Source of the DNA: Acidobacteriaceae bacterium
GTDB taxonomy: Bacteria > Acidobacteriota > Terriglobia > Terriglobales > Acidobacteriaceae
Assembly: GCA_003139975.1 (NCBI GenBank)
Contig: PLHN01000467.1
Location: 746 to 9,771 of the forward strand
Direction of reading: 5' to 3'
Length of the DNA stretch: 9,026 nt
Position 1 is the stretch's first letter. Each line of letters starts with the position of its first letter. Positions 6,082 to 9,026 of the stretch are shown piece by piece. The notes beneath the pieces are model-generated. The model saw only the letters and a list, made by a program, of their open reading frames with translations, was not told the DNA's origin and made no database searches. Made by a program: the position numbers and the translations under genes.

Positions 6082-6983
6082 ATTCCTCGCGGCTCGTCAC
6101 GAGGATTGCCACCATCGTACTGCTCGGTTCGATGGCCTGCGCCGTCGCGACCCTGCATGCCATTGATCGCCTCGGCTTGCAATCGCAAGCGCAGCAAACA
6201 CTCTACTTTCGGTCACCCAAAACCTTGCGCCGAATGTCCCTGGGCTTCACCGGCTTGCTGGCCGACATCTATTGGACGCGGGCGGTGCAATATTTCGGCT
6301 ACCAGCACAACCAGATGTCGGATGACTTCCACCTGCTCGCGCCGCTGTTGCAGGTGACCACCGAATTGGATCCTCGCCTGCTCCCCCCCTATCAATTGGG
6401 CGCCAATTTCCTGGCACCGAAACCTCCCAATGGGGCTGGATCACCCGACGAGGCACTGCGCCTGCTGCAATACGGAATCGCGCACAACCCCGACCAGTGG
6501 CGTCTTTACTACGACCTCGGGTTTCTCTACTACACCGAATTGAAGGACTACGGCAAAGCCTCCGAGGCGTTCTGGGCTGGGGCGCGGCTTCCCGGAACCC
6601 ATCAGTTTATGCCCGTGCTGGCGGCTCGCATGGCGCAACATGCGGGCGAATTTGAAACTGCGCGCATGCTCTGGTATACGACTTACCAGAGTACCAACCA
6701 ACCCGATATCAAATACAATGCCGTTCAGCACCTGGTCGCGCTGCGCGTAGACGAAGACGTTACCCGCCTTGAAGAACTGGTCGAAAAATATCGCGAGCAG
6801 ACCGGTCACCTGCCCACATCCATGAGCGACCTGGAACGCGCAGGATTTATCCGCGGAAAACCGGCCGACCCCAATGGCAAGCCCTACAAGCTCATGTCCG
6901 ATGGGCGGATTGAAGTGCAGGATCCAAGTGTCCTTCTCTACATCACCAAGGGTCTCCCGCCCGGCAAGACCGCAAGGCCGTAA
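6078..6983 (+). CDS. Membrane-anchored TPR-like protein with GspG-like C-terminal segment, function unknown
   Basis: The product is 301 residues. Residues 11-28 form one hydrophobic helix next to basic residues, so it is an inner-membrane anchor or uncleaved signal with the rest in the periplasm. The block SPKTLRRMSLGFTGLLADIYWTRAVQYFG (46-74) looks like the conserved core. Residues about 124-205 are helical and TPR-like (ALRLLQYGIAHNPDQWRLYYDLGFLYY, then YGKASEAFWAGARLPG). The tail (about 229-280), with YREQTGHLPTSMSDLERAGFI and DPNGKPYKL, resembles the C-terminal pattern of GspG-type pseudopilins, though without a prepilin N-terminus. The start codon overlaps the permease stop by ATGA, so it is very probably a dedicated accessory of the ABC transporter, perhaps a periplasmic scaffold. 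I do not recognise a characterised member of the family. Confidence 0.75.
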   Translation: MNSSRLVTRIATIVLLGSMACAVATLHAIDRLGLQSQAQQTLYFRSPKTLRRMSLGFTGLLADIYWTRAVQYFGYQHNQMSDDFHLLAPLLQVTTELDPRLLPPYQLGANFLAPKPPNGAGSPDEALRLLQYGIAHNPDQWRLYYDLGFLYYTELKDYGKASEAFWAGARLPGTHQFMPVLAARMAQHAGEFETARMLWYTTYQSTNQPDIKYNAVQHLVALRVDEDVTRLEELVEKYREQTGHLPTSMSDLERAGFIRGKPADPNGKPYKLMSDGRIEVQDPSVLLYITKGLPPGKTARP

Positions 6984-7043
6984 GCGACGGCAATTTTCAA
7001 AACCGTACCCTGCTCGTCGGCCGGAACCCCCGTTGATCGTTCC

Positions 7044-7073
7044 GTGACCCAGCGCGCGCCCTTTTGTTAGCAT
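7044..7073 (+). promoter_or_regulatory. Possible promoter giving a leaderless methyltransferase mRNA
   Basis: TAGCAT (7068-7073) as -10 and GTGACC (7044-7049) as -35 are 18 bases apart, each matching four of six consensus bases. Transcription would begin at about 7080, exactly the first base of the GTG start codon, which lacks any Shine-Dalgarno. Confidence 0.35.
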
Positions 7074-7079
7074 CCTCTC

Positions 7080-7817
7080 GTGCCGGCGGATTTTCCCAGA
7101 CAACTTCGCAGCGCGCTCGGCAGTTGGTGGCGCGAACACGCGCGAACTAAGGGCGTTCCAGCCGCCGCTTCCCTGCTGCTCGCCGAACTGTGGGGCTTCC
7201 TCCGCGATTCCACGCCGGAACGGCGCCGCTCGCGCTATGGCGACATGGAATATGACTGGGAGCACCGCGTCAACACGACCACCGGGACCGTGGCCTGGCG
7301 CGAGCGGCTGCTTGGGATCTTTCACTCGCCCTATCAAGCAACCGATCCCTCCGCATTTCGCGAAATGATGGCCGCGCTGTCCATCGATTTCCGCGAATTC
7401 ACGTTCATCGACATCGGGTCGGGCAAAGGCCGAACGCTGCTGATGGCGTCGGACTATCCGTTTCAGAAAATTGTCGGCGTGGAGCTGATTGCCGGACTGC
7501 ACCGGGCTGCTGCGGAGAACATTGCGGCGTATCAGGCACGAACGCCAAGTGCACGCGGTATGGCGATCGAATCAGTCTGCATGGACGCGCGAGAGCTCGT
7601 CTTTCCCGAAACGCCGCTGGTGGTGTATCTATTCAACCCTCTGCCGGAGGTGCGATTAAGACAGGTCATCCGACATCTGCAGGAGTCATGGAGGAAGACT
7701 CCGCGCCCGGTTTGGATCGTCTACCACAACCCGGCGCTGGAATCAGCGCTCGCAGAATCGCAATGGCTGCAACGAGTGAGCCGCACGGAGCAGTGCTCAC
7801 TATACAAAGTGAAGTAG
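7080..7817 (+). CDS. Class I SAM-dependent methyltransferase
   Basis: The 245-residue product has a Rossmann-type SAM-binding core: motif I FIDIGSGKGRTLL (109-121), the acidic end of strand 2 in VGVEL (Glu135), and VVYLFNPLPE (181-190), where FNP occupies the motif IV position. An N-terminal extension of about 105 residues is helical and rich in Arg and Trp, and ends near SPYQATDP. Class I enzymes of this kind methylate small molecules, protein or nucleic acid; the substrate is not evident. GTG at 7080 is the only reasonable start, because an in-frame stop (7068-7070) lies four codons upstream and the first internal ATG would remove 55 residues. It is separated by about 96 bases from the ABC operon and ends 11 bases from the stop of the convergent CxxC gene. 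Confidence 0.82.
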   Translation: MPADFPRQLRSALGSWWREHARTKGVPAAASLLLAELWGFLRDSTPERRRSRYGDMEYDWEHRVNTTTGTVAWRERLLGIFHSPYQATDPSAFREMMAALSIDFREFTFIDIGSGKGRTLLMASDYPFQKIVGVELIAGLHRAAAENIAAYQARTPSARGMAIESVCMDARELVFPETPLVVYLFNPLPEVRLRQVIRHLQESWRKTPRPVWIVYHNPALESALAESQWLQRVSRTEQCSLYKVK

Positions 7818-7828
7818 TTGATCCGGCA

Positions 7829-7996
7829 CTATGCTGCCGGGCGTTTCGCGGCCTCGGCGAGCAAGCGCTGGTAGGATTTCCAGCCCGGATACCACCCCGT
7901 GTGCCAGCGCCAAATGCGGGCCAGCAGGGACTGCGGTTTTTTCTCCGCCAGCGCGCGCAGGCGACAGGTCTCGCAGCGATGTTGCTTTGGTTCCAT
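7829..7996 (-). CDS. Small CxxC-containing conserved protein (55 residues)
   Basis: A 55-codon gene starts at ATG 7996 behind a perfect GGAGGT (8002-8007, minus strand) at five bases. The protein has one CETC motif (Cys8, Cys11), then KKPQSLLARIWRWHTGWYPGWKSYQ (residues 19-43), a strongly aromatic block with five Trp. I recall short proteins with a near-identical RIWRWHTxWCPGWKxYQ core in Geobacter-like and other environmental bacteria; here the residue before PGW is Tyr rather than Cys. The pair of cysteines and the histidine might bind a metal, but this is not shown. The frame extends upstream to 8047, but the Shine-Dalgarno and predicted promoter both fit the 7996 start. It is convergent with the methyltransferase gene and divergent from the LolA-like gene. 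Function unknown. Confidence 0.8.
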   Translation of the reverse strand: MEPKQHRCETCRLRALAEKKPQSLLARIWRWHTGWYPGWKSYQRLLAEAAKRPAA

Positions 7997-8001
7997 GGTC
8001 G

Positions 8002-8007
8002 ACCTCC
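8002..8007 (-). promoter_or_regulatory. Shine-Dalgarno site fixing the start of the CxxC gene
   Basis: GGAGGT on the minus strand lies five bases before ATG 7996. It is the strongest ribosome site in the window and decides against the longer frame that begins at 8047. Confidence 0.8.
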
Positions 8008-8012
8008 GGGCT

Positions 8013-8041
8013 ATTCTGAGTTGGCAATTGCCACGTGTCAG
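8013..8041 (-). promoter_or_regulatory. Probable sigma-70 promoter of the CxxC gene with embedded palindrome
   Basis: On the minus strand CTGACA (8041-8036, five of six matches to -35) and CAGAAT (8018-8013, four of six matches to -10) are 17 bases apart. The spacer contains the perfect palindrome GGCAATTGCC (8023-8032), a plausible operator position. The transcript would start only about 10-16 bases before the ATG, so its leader is essentially the Shine-Dalgarno. Confidence 0.5.
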
Positions 8042-8056
8042 TGACATTGGACACTG
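8035..8056. repeat. Overlapping inverted repeats in the divergent CxxC/LolA control region
   Basis: Three inverted repeats overlap: TGTCA-G-TGACA (8036-8046), GTGTC-N10-GACAC (8035-8054) and CAGTG-N8-CACTG (8039-8056). They cover the -35 of the CxxC gene and lie about 120 bases upstream of the LolA-like start. This is consistent with one or more regulator-binding sites; the regulator is unknown. Confidence 0.4.
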
Positions 8057-8176
8057 TTGGTCTGCCAGTCCGAACCTGCGTCCGGCGTTTCACCCAATGA
8101 CGATTGCCGACGCATTCCTATCCTGGTAACCCGGACTCAACAATCCGAGTGTAAGATCGTGCGAGGGGTCCCCGAA

Positions 8177-8869
8177 TTGAACCGCTGTTTCGCATTTTGG
8201 CCGACCGCCCTGGCGGTGCTGGGAGCAGTCGTTTGCGTGCCCGCACTGGATGTTCATCAACCGGATCCGCGCCCGCTGGATGTCCACCAATTCGCCAGGG
8301 CGGTCGACGATCACTACAACCACCTCCGCAGCCTGGAAGCTGACTTTACCGAAATCTACCGCGGCGCGGGTACGGAGCGAGAGGAATCGGGCACACTGTG
8401 GCTGAAAAAGCCGCGCAAGATGCGATGGGAATACCGTTCTCCGAGAGTGAAGCTGTTTGTCAGCGACGGCCAGAGTGTGTGGTTTTACTTGCCGGCGGAA
8501 AGACAGCTCCGAAGAACCGATTTTCGGCACTTGGATGACGTTCGGTCCCCCATCGCATTCCTGCTTGGCAAAACCAAGCTGGAGAATGAATTACAGGGAC
8601 TTTCGAAAGCTCCAGATCAATCCCCGATGGTCGTCGGCGATACGTTGCTACGGGGCGTACCGAAAGCGATGGCCGAGAGCTTGAGCGAGGTGCAACTTGA
8701 GGTCACGCCCGCCCATCAGATCGTACGCATCGTTCTGATGGAACCGGACGGCGGCACAACGGAATTCCGCTTTTCCGGATGGAAGGAAAATGTGGATCTG
8801 GCCGACAGTCAGTTCCACTTCAGCCCTCCAGCAGGAGTCGAAACGGTGGAAGGAGCACTTAGCCCGTAG
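8177..8869 (+). CDS. lolA: LolA-like outer membrane lipoprotein carrier protein
   Basis: From the TTG at 8177 the product is 230 residues. MNR followed by a hydrophobic stretch (4-23) ending near VPA makes a Sec signal peptide, placing the protein in the periplasm. The mature part follows the LolA pattern: a leading helix HYNHLRSLEADFTEIY (46-61), GTLWLKKPRKMRWEYRSP (72-89), LFVSDGQSVWFYLPAERQL (93-111) and SPIAFLLGK (124-132), the alternating strands of the lipid-binding half barrel. LolA takes lipoproteins from the LolCDE complex and delivers them to the outer membrane; no LolB or LolCDE is in the window. TTG is chosen for the signal peptide shape and the GAGGGG (8163-8168) upstream; GTG at 8159 is an in-frame alternative, while the ATG at 8057 gives an implausible polar extension. 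A short repeat LDVHQ occurs twice (24-28, 34-38). Function as true LolA rather than a LolA-like relative is inferred. Confidence 0.82.
   Translation: MNRCFAFWPTALAVLGAVVCVPALDVHQPDPRPLDVHQFARAVDDHYNHLRSLEADFTEIYRGAGTEREESGTLWLKKPRKMRWEYRSPRVKLFVSDGQSVWFYLPAERQLRRTDFRHLDDVRSPIAFLLGKTKLENELQGLSKAPDQSPMVVGDTLLRGVPKAMAESLSEVQLEVTPAHQIVRIVLMEPDGGTTEFRFSGWKENVDLADSQFHFSPPAGVETVEGALSP
8246..8290 (+). repeat. Imperfect 15-base direct repeat within the LolA-like gene
   Basis: CTGGATGTTCATCAA (8246-8260) and CTGGATGTCCACCAA (8276-8290) differ at two bases, both in third codon positions, with a period of 30 bases. The encoded pentapeptide LDVHQ is therefore duplicated at the N-terminus of the mature protein. 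Confidence 0.7.
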
Positions 8870-8947
8870 GAGCAAACCGAGGAGTGGTTACTTGTGTACC
8901 ACCTTCCGAGGCCCACGCGTAAGCGCTTTCACAGCACAATGTTACAC

Positions 8948-8963
8948 TTGGTTTAAGAACCAA
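8948..8963. repeat. Inverted repeat upstream of the F-type secretion gene
   Basis: TTGGTT-TAAG-AACCAA is a perfect six-base inverted repeat between the LolA-like gene and the next start. It is not followed by a T run, so it is not a typical terminator; it could be an operator or mRNA hairpin 19 bases before the ATG. The flanking 8870-8981 spacer also has GTGGT/ACCAC arms (8884-8902) and no other recognised feature. Confidence 0.35.
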
Positions 8964-8981
8964 AAATCAGATCATCGCCCC

Positions 8982-9026
8982 ATGGCAGAGTTCCTGGTCA
9001 AAGTCGCGGACGAGCAAGGCCACATG
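8982..9026 (+). CDS. Probable type II secretion/type IV pilus F-family (PilC/GspF) protein, first 15 codons
   Basis: The frame MAEFLVKVADEQGHM runs off the right edge. It resembles the N-termini I recall for acidobacterial GspF/PilC-family inner-membrane platform proteins, which begin MAEF-VKVADE-G and then a short strand before the first F domain. Such proteins form the membrane base of pilus and type II secretion machines, which would fit the pilin genes earlier in the window. Fifteen residues are too few for a firm call. No strong Shine-Dalgarno is seen before the ATG. Confidence 0.45.
   Translation, partial: MAEFLVKVADEQGHM

Noticed and set aside
6441..7502. A 353-codon open frame on the minus strand spanning the TPR-like gene and the methyltransferase gene.
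   Set aside because: It runs antisense across two well-supported genes and the spacer between them, and its product shows no recognisable motif or membrane pattern. Long antisense frames are common in GC-rich DNA.
7688..8044. Plus-strand 118-codon frame overlapping the methyltransferase end and the CxxC gene.
   Set aside because: It overlaps two better genes, and its translation is the out-of-frame or antisense reading of their conserved parts.
1..9026. CRISPR arrays, tRNA or rRNA genes, transposases, integrases, toxin-antitoxin pairs.
   Set aside because: None recognised: no regular spaced repeats, no cloverleaf-like or rRNA stretches noticed on reading, and no mobile-element protein motifs in any frame.

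Overview
The window reads as a chromosomal segment of a Gram-negative, moderately GC-rich bacterium. The family mix most resembles Acidobacteriota of the Terriglobia (Koribacter/Sulfotelmatobacter-like) type: SpoIIE-type phosphatase, TMTC-like TPR membrane protein, paired type IV pilins with four cysteines, a LolA-like protein and a type II secretion/pilus F-type protein. This placement rests on remembered family resemblance, not on a marker gene.

Layout. Bases 1-537 hold the 3' end of a SpoIIE/PP2C-type serine phosphatase gene. Convergent with it, 2391-559 on the minus strand, is a polytopic GT-C/TMTC-like protein with C-terminal TPRs. A roughly 515-base intergenic region then leads into two tandem type IV pilin-like genes (2907-3410 and 3735-4217). 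They are separated by a very strong intrinsic terminator (3452-3486), so the second pilin must have its own promoter. Next come three genes joined by ATGA overlaps (4367-6983): an ABC ATPase, its ABC-2-type permease, and a membrane-anchored TPR-like protein with a GspG-like tail. A possibly leaderless class I methyltransferase gene follows (7080-7817). A 55-residue CxxC protein lies on the minus strand (7996-7829), convergent with the methyltransferase and divergent from a LolA-like periplasmic carrier (8177-8869). The window ends in the first 15 codons of a probable PilC/GspF-family gene (8982 onward).

The most notable regulatory signal is at the two pilin genes. Each has the same two-part upstream arrangement: an inverted repeat TGACA-N5-TGTCA, and about 140-165 bases downstream a sigma-54-like -24/-12 element of the form GGCAT-N5-GTGCG, 50-62 bases before the start codon. 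This is the architecture expected for control by a bacterial enhancer-binding protein such as PilR. It suggests that both pilins respond to one activator although they are separate transcription units.

Taken together the region is about the cell envelope: surface fibres (pilins, F-type assembly protein at the right edge), envelope transport (ABC exporter, LolA) and probable glycan modification (GT-C/TMTC-like protein). No mobile element, CRISPR array, tRNA or rRNA was recognised. I see no clearly new defence or biosynthetic system. The shared pilin promoter architecture, the uncharacterised third gene of the ABC operon and the small CxxC protein are the items most worth following up.
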